This document shows positions 1-5,674 of a stretch of 14,464 nt of DNA, in pieces. Made by a program: the position numbers and the translations under genes. Position 1 is the first letter of the stretch; every line of letters starts with the position of its first letter. The notes below the pieces were generated by a model. It was not told the origin of the DNA. It was given only the letters and a program-made list of their open reading frames with translations, and did no database searches. The stretch covers positions 1-14,464 of the forward strand of contig JARIHM010000088.1 in the NCBI GenBank assembly GCA_029288275.1. The letters run 5' to 3'. This stretch comes from Candidatus Saccharimonadota bacterium (GTDB lineage: Bacteria; Patescibacteriota; Saccharimonadia; UBA4664).

Positions 1-1142
1 ATGAGCACCGAAAGATGCAGCTCGCCGCGACCACTCACCAGGAAATCGGTGCCGCGGTCGGTTACCCGCAGGCCCACGTTGGTTTCAAGCTCACGCTCCA
101 AGCGGGCGCCAATCTGGCGACTCGTCGTAAACTTGCCCTCACGGCCGGCGTAGGGCGAGGTGTTGGGGCCGATTCGGATTTGTAGCGTCGGCGCCTCGAT
201 CTCCATCACCGGCAAGGGCTCGGGAGTAGCTACATCGGCTACGGTGCCGCCAATACCAGCCGCCGTCACACCCGTAATCCAGACGATGTCACCGGCCACC
301 GCTTCACTTACTTCGGTTCGTTCAAGGCCTTGAGCCACAAACAATTTGTCGCTCCGTGCAGCCGAAACAGCGCCCTCACGGTCGATGTACGCCAGCTGCT
401 GGCCAGCCTTAACGCTACCACGCTGTACGCGACCAATAGCGTATTTACCCTGGTAGGTATCCCAGGCCAGCGAGGTCACGAGCATCTGGAATGGCCCGTC
501 CGGATTCACCTGAGGCGCTGGAATATCGTTAATAATGGCATTAAAGATCGGCGACAAATCAGCCTCGGCCGCAATCTCACCTTCGCTCGGCAGGTGATCC
601 CAGGCCTTACCGTCGCGACCAATGGCAAAGTATACCGGGAATTCCAGCTGGTCATCGCTCACGGCTAGATCCAGGAATAGGTGCTCTACCTCTTCCACTA
701 CCTCTTTGGCCCGCTGGTCGCGCTTATCAACCTTATTAACCACCACTACCGGCTTGAGGCCGAGCGCCAGGGCGCGCGTCAACACAAACTTGGTCTGTGG
801 CATCGGTCCCTCTTGGGCATCCACGATCAGCAGACAGCCATCGGCCATATTGAGCGTGCGCTCGACTTCGCCCGAGAAGTCGGCGTGGCCAGGAGTATCG
901 ATGATGTTGATCTTGTAGCCATCGTGATTGACCGCAATGGTCTTGGCGCTAATGGTAATGCCCCGCTCGCGCTCTAGGTCGCCGGTATCCAAAATGGCGG
1001 TCTGCTGCATCTCAGCCTGGTTGTCGCGGAAAGTTTTGGATTGCTTAAGCAGACCATCTACCAGAGTGGTCTTGCCGTGGTCAACGTGAGCAATAATGGC
1101 CACGTTGCGAATGTGGTCGGTTGAAGTGAGCGTTTCGGGCAT
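1..1142 (-). CDS. typA: Translational GTPase TypA/BipA, N-terminal part (runs off left edge)
   Basis: Ribosome-associated translational GTPase of the TypA/BipA family, known for roles in 50S assembly and stress or cold adaptation. The frame reads 380 codons from the ATG at 1142-1140 and leaves the window; the family is usually about 600 residues. All G motifs are present: P-loop AHVDHGKT (residues 18-25), switch I ERERGITI, G3 DTPGHADF, G4 NKVD. A domain II beta-barrel (PFQMLVTSLAWDTYQGKYAIGR) follows, then domain III with NTSPYAGREGKF and VSGRGELHLSVL, which separate TypA from LepA and EF-G. The Shine-Dalgarno site is weak (GGA about 9 nt upstream). A sigma70-type promoter lies 70-100 nt upstream. 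No neighbour is on the same strand, so it looks monocistronic at its 5' side. The family call is very secure. Confidence 0.97.
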   Translation of the reverse strand, partial: MPETLTSTDHIRNVAIIAHVDHGKTTLVDGLLKQSKTFRDNQAEMQQTAILDTGDLERERGITISAKTIAVNHDGYKINIIDTPGHADFSGEVERTLNMADGCLLIVDAQEGPMPQTKFVLTRALALGLKPVVVVNKVDKRDQRAKEVVEEVEHLFLDLAVSDDQLEFPVYFAIGRDGKAWDHLPSEGEIAAEADLSPIFNAIINDIPAPQVNPDGPFQMLVTSLAWDTYQGKYAIGRVQRGSVKAGQQLAYIDREGAVSAARSDKLFVAQGLERTEVSEAVAGDIVWITGVTAAGIGGTVADVATPEPLPVMEIEAPTLQIRIGPNTSPYAGREGKFTTSRQIGARLERELETNVGLRVTDRGTDFLVSGRGELHLSVL

Positions 1143-1211
1143 GCGAGGTTTCCAAATTAAAACGCCGCGGCTAGAAGCAGAAATCGCCGCCGGCGCTGAT
1201 GATTTGTACAA

Positions 1212-1240
1212 ATTGTAACACAAATAGTGCTAGTTGTCAC
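1212..1240 (-). promoter_or_regulatory. Sigma70-type promoter of typA
   Basis: On the minus strand GTGACA (1240-1235) and TACAAT (1217-1212) are separated by exactly 17 nt. Transcription would start near 1205 and give a leader of about 60 nt before the typA ATG. The match is one base from consensus in each hexamer. Judged by eye only. Confidence 0.6.
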
Positions 1241-1265
1241 TACTATAGACGCCTTAGGGTTAAGA

Positions 1266-1274
1266 TGGTATAAC
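1266..1274 (+). promoter_or_regulatory. Possible extended -10 promoter element
   Basis: TGGTATAAC reads as an extended -10 (TG, one base, then TATAAC) with no good -35 at 16-18 nt. It would start transcription near 1281, just ahead of the possible decayed frame at 1309 and the membrane-protein gene at 1566. No better promoter for that gene was seen. Confidence 0.3.
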
Positions 1275-1308
1275 CATTACGCACCTACACAATGAGATCG
1301 AGGTAGCA

Positions 1309-1547
1309 TTGGAGCTTGTTGATCCCGAAAATAGAGCTCTTAGTCTTTCAGGCGTTTCAGGAGCTAGTGCCCGGGTTTGATCAGCGCAAATCGCTTCGAC
1401 TGTCCATAAAAGACCAAGCGAACGGCAAGAAGGCTCGCAAGGCCTATCGGTTGGCCTGGAGCAGGTCGAAGCCCAGCTGTCTCCGGGGGCGACGCGTGCG
1501 TTGGCCGATCGCTCCTGAACGCGGCCCGAGATCTAGGGCTATCCTGA
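1309..1547 (+). pseudogene. Possible decayed small gene upstream of the membrane-protein gene
   Basis: A TTG at 1309, 4 nt after GAGGT, opens a protein-like frame (MELVDPENRALSLSG...). It is stopped by TGA at 1378-1380. The same frame continues with a plausible sequence (GLEQVEAQLSPGATRALADRS) to TGA at 1516-1518. A -1 shift at about 1515 would continue as LNAARDLGLS and stop at 1545-1547, 18 nt before the next gene. The opening MELVDP resembles MELVNP at the start of the next gene, which hints at a related or duplicated start. The alternative frame 1316-1579 is longer but very Arg/Trp-rich and looks like an out-of-frame reading. I do not recognise a family. It could equally be noncoding leader DNA. 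Confidence 0.22.
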
Positions 1548-1565
1548 CACTCGATTGGAGCAGCT

Positions 1566-2249
1566 GTGGAATTAGTTAATCCGGCGCGGCCGGAATTGCT
1601 TCAGCGCCAGATACGCCTCGCCAAGAACGAGTACAGTGAATCGCGATTGGCCACACTGCTGATCATGGGCTGGACCCTGATCTTGCTCGGGCAGGACGGC
1701 CTGGCGGCTATCGGTTTCATTAATGGCCACCCCATGCCCTTCGCCGATCTGGCGCTTGGGTTGTTTTTCTTCGGCATTGCCTCTTTCGCAACTCTTAAAC
1801 TGGTCGGCCAATTTCTTCGGCACCGTGACCGGCAGGCGATTGAACAGGCACGACGACAAGGCGACATTATCGAAATCCCCGATTGGGCGCAAGGGCTCTG
1901 GCAAGATGCAGTGGCCCAGGTGACCAGTGAATTGGGTGTCTCAACCGATGATGAGTCGTTTCTGCCAATCGGCGCCGTGGCCTTCCGCACCTTGGCTGAC
2001 CTGCGGGTTGATTTCGATCACTACGCCGCTTCCCAGGCGGCTGCCTTGCGAGCTACCACTGATCAGGCCCGCGAAACCTACGAATCTGACTGCGACCTGA
2101 TCAAGGCTGCGGTCACGCAGCATGTAAGCTTAGTGGTCGAGATATTGGCCCAGCGAGCTCTCGCCGGCCAGAGCGATCGGGCTACACTCGATCACGAGCT
2201 CACGCGAGCTCTCGTGGAGCGACCGCGCCAACTGCCGCCTCTCGATTGA
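1566..2249 (+). CDS. Two-helix membrane protein of unknown function
   Basis: Protein of 227 residues starting at GTG 1566; GGAG at 1557-1560 lies 5 nt upstream. Two hydrophobic segments (about residues 28-50 and 59-83) form a hairpin in the membrane. Between them is a short polar turn (NGHPMP). A basic stretch after the second helix (RHRDRQ) suggests that both ends are cytoplasmic. The rest, residues 86-227, is soluble, charged and mostly helical (DHYAASQAAALRATTDQARE), ending in a Pro-rich tail. No catalytic motif was recognised. The topology resembles small helical-hairpin membrane proteins, but I cannot assign a family. A strong terminator follows the stop by a few bases, so transcription ends here. 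It is a real gene by its start signal, composition and terminator. Confidence 0.75.
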   Translation: MELVNPARPELLQRQIRLAKNEYSESRLATLLIMGWTLILLGQDGLAAIGFINGHPMPFADLALGLFFFGIASFATLKLVGQFLRHRDRQAIEQARRQGDIIEIPDWAQGLWQDAVAQVTSELGVSTDDESFLPIGAVAFRTLADLRVDFDHYAASQAAALRATTDQARETYESDCDLIKAAVTQHVSLVVEILAQRALAGQSDRATLDHELTRALVERPRQLPPLD

Positions 2250-2252
2250 CAG

Positions 2253-2288
2253 AAATCCCCCTGGAGCGCTCGCTCCAGGGGGATTTTT
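2253..2288 (+). terminator. Strong intrinsic terminator
   Basis: A perfect 14-bp stem with arms AATCCCCCTGGAGC and GCTCCAGGGGGATT encloses a 4-nt loop (GCTC) and is followed by a T run (2284-2288). It directly follows the stop of the 1566-2249 gene and lies between convergent genes. The T run favours the plus strand; the minus side has only three T. Confidence 0.92.
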
Positions 2289-2311
2289 CACGTGTTTTAA
2301 GACAACCTGAT

Positions 2312-2968
2312 TCAGGCTGGCGAAGCGGGCAGCTCGGCCCGGCCAATGGCTGGATCATCCGCTAGCCCTTGCCGAATAGCGCGGGCCAGGTTGTCGAGCA
2401 GGTTACGGCCGGCAAGGCGGCCTTCAACCGTTCCCGGTCGTCGTGCGGCCACTGCCAGGAGCCGCGGCTGAACACAGAACACCAGGCTGTGGTTCTCCTT
2501 GCTCAGCTCTGGTAGACGGCCATGCGTGATGGCAATGAGATACACCGCCACCCAGAGTCTGTGAACCCGGTCATACACCCATACCGTCACTTGATCAGTA
2601 GCGATCCGATCCAGGTCGTGGGGTTGGTGCTGCCAATCAGCCTGGCGAAGAATACGCAGAAAATCATGCCGGATGGCCGATCTGAGACGGCTGGAGACAA
2701 CCGTCTGCTTTTTGCTCTCCTGGCCCCGATCGATAATGTAGCTCTCGATGGGTCCGTACACGGCCGCAGCTGCAGCCTCCTTGGCCTCTTTCTTATTCCT
2801 ACCCTTCCCCTTCGATACAAAACCATTTACCCGACCGTGAGCGTACACAGTACACCGGCAGATATGCCCACCGGACTCCTCACTACACCGGTACTGTGGC
2901 GTTCCCAGATAGTGTACCGATTGGCACAGCTCACTCAGCATGCTTCTGGCATTCTTGGCGTCAGACAA
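2312..2968 (-). CDS. Stand-alone double-stranded RNA-binding domain protein
   Basis: Residues 5-74 form a clear dsRBD (DRBM, PF00035-like): helix 1 NARSMLSELCQ, strands ending in a conserved EESGG turn, then GKGRNKKEAKEAAAAAVYG, whose KKEAK lysines contact the RNA phosphates in this family. The C-terminal 130 residues carry no motif that I recognise; there is no RNase III catalytic domain. The start is uncertain. I chose TTG at 2968 because AAGGCGGTG, one base from the full anti-SD match, sits 6 nt upstream; a GTG at 2977 lies inside that site and is too close to use it. A promoter with 17-nt spacing lies about 40 nt upstream. In most bacteria the dsRBD occurs as part of RNase III, so a free dsRBD protein is unusual. 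The domain call is strong and the function unknown. Confidence 0.85.
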   Translation of the reverse strand: MSDAKNARSMLSELCQSVHYLGTPQYRCSEESGGHICRCTVYAHGRVNGFVSKGKGRNKKEAKEAAAAAVYGPIESYIIDRGQESKKQTVVSSRLRSAIRHDFLRILRQADWQHQPHDLDRIATDQVTVWVYDRVHRLWVAVYLIAITHGRLPELSKENHSLVFCVQPRLLAVAARRPGTVEGRLAGRNLLDNLARAIRQGLADDPAIGRAELPASPA

Positions 2969-3012
2969 CGTAATCACCGCCTTATTCGTGCAATTACGAA
3001 AATGGCGTTACT

Positions 3013-3041
3013 TTTATACTATTTCGTCATGCCATAAGCAA
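3013..3041 (-). promoter_or_regulatory. Promoter of the dsRBD gene
   Basis: On the minus strand TTGCTT (3041-3036) and TATAAA (3018-3013) are 17 nt apart. Transcription would begin near 3006 and give a leader of about 38 nt before the TTG start at 2968. Confidence 0.6.
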
Positions 3042-3069
3042 GATCTTGCCCGAAGTAATAGACAAATTC

Positions 3070-3098
3070 TTGAAAGTATGCCAATAATATGTTAAAAT
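3070..3098 (+). promoter_or_regulatory. Plus-strand promoter in front of a gene-free stretch
   Basis: TTGAAA (3070-3075) and TAAAAT (3093-3098) are 17 nt apart, each one base from consensus, in AT-rich DNA. It points to the right, into about 350 bases with no plus-strand gene, and would start transcription at about 3105, at the foot of the 3106-3129 hairpin. Confidence 0.55.
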
Positions 3099-3104
3099 AT
3101 CCTT

Positions 3105-3432
3105 AGGGTAAGCAAGAAAACACTTACCCCGCACTTTAGGAGAAGGATGAGCTGACGCTTGGCATGGTCGAGCGTCACGGCCAGTGATAGCACGCGCGGG
3201 CATGAGCTTAGCATCGAGCCATAGGCGAAAAAGCCCTGCCGCGTCCAAAGCTTGCTCGTCGGTCTTGGTGCCAGCAGTACGGTTGCCGTAGCCACTCCCG
3301 GAACTTCGAGATATTTGGCAGCCTTACGCTCTGTATCTCGACTGATTCCCTTCAGCTTGGCTGATCGGCTCGTCGCCTCTTCTCCACCACCCCATCGAGT
3401 GATTGCTTCATAGCAATTCCTCGGCCCTTTTT
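3105..3432 (+). ncRNA. Candidate structured noncoding RNA (unidentified)
   Basis: This stretch has a plus-strand promoter in front and a hairpin with T5 at its end. Inside are several stems: GGGTAAG/CTTACCC (3106-3129), a 10-bp stem with two wobbles (3153-3177), CGCGGGCA/TGCCGCG (3195-3243, one bulge), TACGG/CCGTA (3278-3290), TCGAGATA/TATCTCGA (3306-3341) and TCAGC/GCTGA (3352-3364). No plus-strand reading frame of useful size exists. I looked for the RNase P core (GAAAGTCCGG type), the SRP GGAA/AGCAG motif and a tmRNA acceptor end and found none. A rival view is decayed coding on the minus strand: protein-like pieces appear in two different minus frames (3352 down to about 3130), for example DTERKAAKYLEVPG and TDEQALDAAGLFRLWLDAKL. 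I cannot decide between them by eye. Confidence 0.3.
3396..3432 (+). terminator. Terminator-like hairpin with T run
   Basis: CGAG (3396-3399) and ATTGCT (3402-3407) pair with AGCAAT (3412-3417) and CTCG (3420-3423) around a TCAT loop, with a 2x2 internal mismatch. GGCCC and five T (3428-3432) follow. It would end a plus-strand transcript from 3105. The GGCCC between stem and T run makes it less than ideal. Confidence 0.4.
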
Positions 3433-3452
3433 CTGTGGTTTGCCCCGCCGAT

Positions 3453-4847
3453 CTAGCTAGACCTGCCTCTTTTTATAGGCACGGTCCTAATGTGCGCCTC
3501 GGCCAAGGCGGCTTCGGTGGTGGCACTTGGCGCACCGGTGAGGGGATCGCGGCCATCGCCCGTCTTAGGAAAAGCAATCACTTCGCGAATATTCGGCTCA
3601 TTTGCCAAAATCATAATCAACCGGTCAAGACCATAGGCCAGACCGCCATGCGGCGGCACACCGTAGCGGAAGGCCTCGAGCATGTGGCCAAAACGTGCTT
3701 CAATTTCGTGCTTGCCCAGGCCAAGCAGTTCAAACACCCGCCGCTGCAGCTCGGAGCTATGAATGCGGATGGAGCCGCCGCCGATCTCGTAACCGTTAAG
3801 CACGATATCGTAAGCATCGGCTCGCACCTTCATCGGCTCGGCCTCCAGCTGGCTAGCGTCCTCGGCCTTGGGGGCCGTAAACGGGTGGTGCACGGCATCC
3901 ACTTTGCTACTCTCTGTGTTGATCTCAAACATCGGGAAGTCCACCACCCAGCAGAAGGCTAGCTCGTTCGGATCGTCTTTATCTTTGCGCAAGTCCGGCT
4001 TGTCCGAGCCATATTTCTCCATCGCCTCTGCATAGGTCAGGCGTGGAAATGGCGTGGTTGAGATGTGCTTGTCCGGAAAGAGCTCTTGTACCAGCTTGAT
4101 CATCATAGCTTCATTCAGCGCCAGCACATCCTCTTGCTCTACAAAGCTTAATTCCATGTCTACCTGGGTAAATTCAAGCTGGCGGTCGCCGCGCTGATCC
4201 TCGTCGCGCAAGCAGCGGGCAATCTGGTAGTAGCGACCGACGCCGCCCACCATCAGCAACTGCTTAAATTGCTGCGGCGACTGCGGTAGTACATAGAACT
4301 CCTCGGCGTGCAGACGCGACGGCACCAGAAACTCACGCGAGCCCTCGGGAGTACCCTTAGTGAGTAACGGCGTCTCCACCTCGGTAAAGTCCGCCTCGTG
4401 TAGATAATCGCGGATGAACTTCGTAATATTTGAGCGCAGTCGCAAATTGGACGCCATCCGCTCGCTGCGCACATCCAAATAACGATATTTGAGCCGGAGC
4501 TCCTCATTGATATCAATGGTGTCCTTTTTGACCTCAAAGGGCAATTCGGCTGCTTCGTTCAAAAGCGTCACTCGCGTAGCGCCCACCTCAACCCCGCCAG
4601 TAGCCAGCCTGGGATTACGGAAACGCTCCCCGCGCTCGCGTACTTCGCCCTCTACTTCAATAACATATTCCACGCTCAGTCTAGGCAGTTCATAATCGCC
4701 CGGCACCACTACCTGCAATAGGCCCGTCTGATCGCGCAGGTCGATAAAGGTGATCTTGCCCATATCGCGAATCGTGTGCACCCACCCGCGCACGATTACG
4801 GTCTGGCCGACGGCTTTGGTAGTTTGAATGGTGGTAATTGCTTTCAT
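3453..4847 (-). CDS. aspS: Aspartyl-tRNA synthetase, bacterial type lacking the GAD domain
   Basis: Class II synthetase that charges tRNA(Asp) with aspartate in the cytoplasm. The 464 residues begin with an OB-fold anticodon-binding domain (GWVHTIRDMGKITFIDLRD, 21-39). The catalytic core follows: motif 1 around FTEVETPLL (154-162), the QSPQQFKQLLMVGG segment (189-202), motif 2 from GRYYQIARCLRDEDQ to the conserved FTQVDME (204-232), and motif 3 GLAYGLDRLIMIL (402-414). Usual bacterial enzymes have about 590 residues because a GAD domain is inserted after YGSDKPDLR. Here that motif (279-287) runs almost directly into WVVDFPMFE (300-308), so the insertion is cleanly missing while all catalytic motifs remain. 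The start ATG has AGGG only 2 nt upstream, which is close; no other start fits the N-terminus. The function is secure. Confidence 0.97.
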   Translation of the reverse strand: MKAITTIQTTKAVGQTVIVRGWVHTIRDMGKITFIDLRDQTGLLQVVVPGDYELPRLSVEYVIEVEGEVRERGERFRNPRLATGGVEVGATRVTLLNEAAELPFEVKKDTIDINEELRLKYRYLDVRSERMASNLRLRSNITKFIRDYLHEADFTEVETPLLTKGTPEGSREFLVPSRLHAEEFYVLPQSPQQFKQLLMVGGVGRYYQIARCLRDEDQRGDRQLEFTQVDMELSFVEQEDVLALNEAMMIKLVQELFPDKHISTTPFPRLTYAEAMEKYGSDKPDLRKDKDDPNELAFCWVVDFPMFEINTESSKVDAVHHPFTAPKAEDASQLEAEPMKVRADAYDIVLNGYEIGGGSIRIHSSELQRRVFELLGLGKHEIEARFGHMLEAFRYGVPPHGGLAYGLDRLIMILANEPNIREVIAFPKTGDGRDPLTGAPSATTEAALAEAHIRTVPIKRGRSS

Positions 4848-4900
4848 ATCCCTGACATCATACCGAATTCAAGGGGGTTTCTCCAGCACGAGGGAGATAT

Positions 4901-4929
4901 TTGACTTAATGAGTTAATATATACATGAT
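4901..4929 (+). promoter_or_regulatory. Possible promoter of the 4971-5641 gene pair
   Basis: TTGACT (4901-4906) and CATGAT (4924-4929) are separated by 17 nt in an AT-rich stretch between divergent genes. The -10 has two mismatches, and TATAGC slightly downstream is an alternative with poor spacing. A promoter for aspS on the other strand must also lie here, but I found no clear one. Confidence 0.4.
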
Positions 4930-4970
4930 ATAGCAACCTTGAGATTCAACGATCCGAAGGGAGTACCATT

Positions 4971-5099
4971 ATGGGAGACATCGGCGAGCCGGTGCGGCGC
5001 GTGGTCTTTGTGCCCGTGCTGGACCCGGCGAATGAACCACCGCCCGTGCCGGCAGAATCACCGGCGTCCGAACCGGCACCGGCTGGATTTCGCTCATGA
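4971..5099 (+). CDS. Small Pro-rich protein, first of an overlapping pair
   Basis: This 42-residue frame starts at ATG 4971 with AAGGGAG about 8 nt upstream. Residues 1-20 are Val-rich (GEPVRRVVFVPVLDPANEP). The rest is a low-complexity, Pro/Ala/Glu-rich tail. Its stop TGA overlaps the ATG of the next gene (ATGA at 5096-5099), the usual sign of translational coupling. That coupling, together with its own ribosome-binding site, is the main evidence that it is real. No family was recognised. Confidence 0.6.
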   Translation: MGDIGEPVRRVVFVPVLDPANEPPPVPAESPASEPAPAGFRS

Positions 5100-5641
5100 C
5101 TGCCATTAACCAGCCCGAACTGTGGGGTGCTGGACCGGTAAGCCAAGCTACGTGGGTGCCCGGGGTATTGCGCGGCTACCGGCTCATGGATGTACGCCGG
5201 TTGCGTACGAAGCCGCAGGTCTGGACACTCCATGGCGCCCGCCAACCCTGGCCGGGCCGCGAGCTGCGGGCCACCTGTCCGGAACCCGAGCCCTGTTCAG
5301 AACCGCCCGGCGATAATTGCACCTGCGGTATCTACCATGGCTACCAGCCCAGTTTCGGTACGGCGGAAGGTGTTGGCCTTTACTGGCTCTGTGTCACCGA
5401 GAGCTCTGGAGCCACGGTACTAGGAACACTGGGCTTCCGGAGCAGTTTTACCCGAGTGGTGGCAGCGGCACGCCGATCCTCACGTTCAACCCCGCCGCCA
5501 GAATCTCCGTGGTGGTACGACCAGTACCGGGTGATGGATCAGCTCGGTATCCAGACGTTCCTGACGGCTAAGGATCTGGTGACGGCTTTTCCACCAGATG
5601 ATCTATCAAGCCTGCTGCCGCCTTTTTCGGCGACAGCCTAA
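5096..5641 (+). CDS. Unknown protein with GYR / CxCGIY motifs
   Basis: Protein of 181 residues whose ATG overlaps the stop of the preceding small gene. It has a recognisable order of motifs: GYRLMDVRRL (27-36), PWPGRELRATC (51-61), NCTCGIYHGY (74-83), and a later hydrophobic and basic part (TRVVAAARRSS, 119-129). The order 'GxRxWxV ... WxPG...AxC ... CxCGIYA' occurs in small uncharacterised proteins of actinobacteria and phages; I recall the pattern but not an assigned function. The Cys set (C61, C67, C75, C77) could bind a metal. There is no signal peptide or membrane segment. A terminator follows the stop. The gene is likely real and the role unknown. Confidence 0.75.
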   Translation: MTAINQPELWGAGPVSQATWVPGVLRGYRLMDVRRLRTKPQVWTLHGARQPWPGRELRATCPEPEPCSEPPGDNCTCGIYHGYQPSFGTAEGVGLYWLCVTESSGATVLGTLGFRSSFTRVVAAARRSSRSTPPPESPWWYDQYRVMDQLGIQTFLTAKDLVTAFPPDDLSSLLPPFSATA

Positions 5642-5644
5642 CTT

Positions 5645-5674
5645 AAGCCCCGAGACCTCGCGTCTTGGGGCTTT
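5645..5674 (+). terminator. Intrinsic terminator between convergent genes
   Basis: Arms AGCCCCGAGAC and GTCTTGGGGCT pair over 11 bp with one G-T wobble around a CTCGC loop. They are followed by TTTCTATT on the plus strand and flanked by AAGC, complementary to GCTT, on the other side. It ends the 4971-5641 unit and may also serve the flavoprotein gene arriving from the right. Confidence 0.8.

Noticed and set aside
330..977. Plus-strand frames of about 100 residues opposite typA
   Set aside because: They lie wholly over the clear typA reading frame and have no family features; they are antisense shadows.
1378..1380. In-frame TGA as recoded UGA (glycine code or selenocysteine)
   Set aside because: TGA serves as the true stop of several intact genes here (2249, 5099, 12219), and no selenocysteine-type context is visible.
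1316..1579. 87-residue plus-strand frame from TTG 1316
   Set aside because: Very Arg/Trp-rich with no recognisable pattern, and it overlaps the better-supported start at 1566; it looks like a wrong-frame reading.
2522..3037. 171-residue plus-strand frame opposite the dsRBD gene
   Set aside because: The minus strand encodes a recognisable dsRBD; the plus frame has no features and no ribosome-binding site.
3105..3432. RNase P RNA, SRP RNA or tmRNA
   Set aside because: The conserved core motifs of each were sought on both strands and not found, so only an unidentified RNA is proposed.
3435..3962. 175-residue plus-strand frame opposite aspS
   Set aside because: Antisense to conserved aspS motifs.
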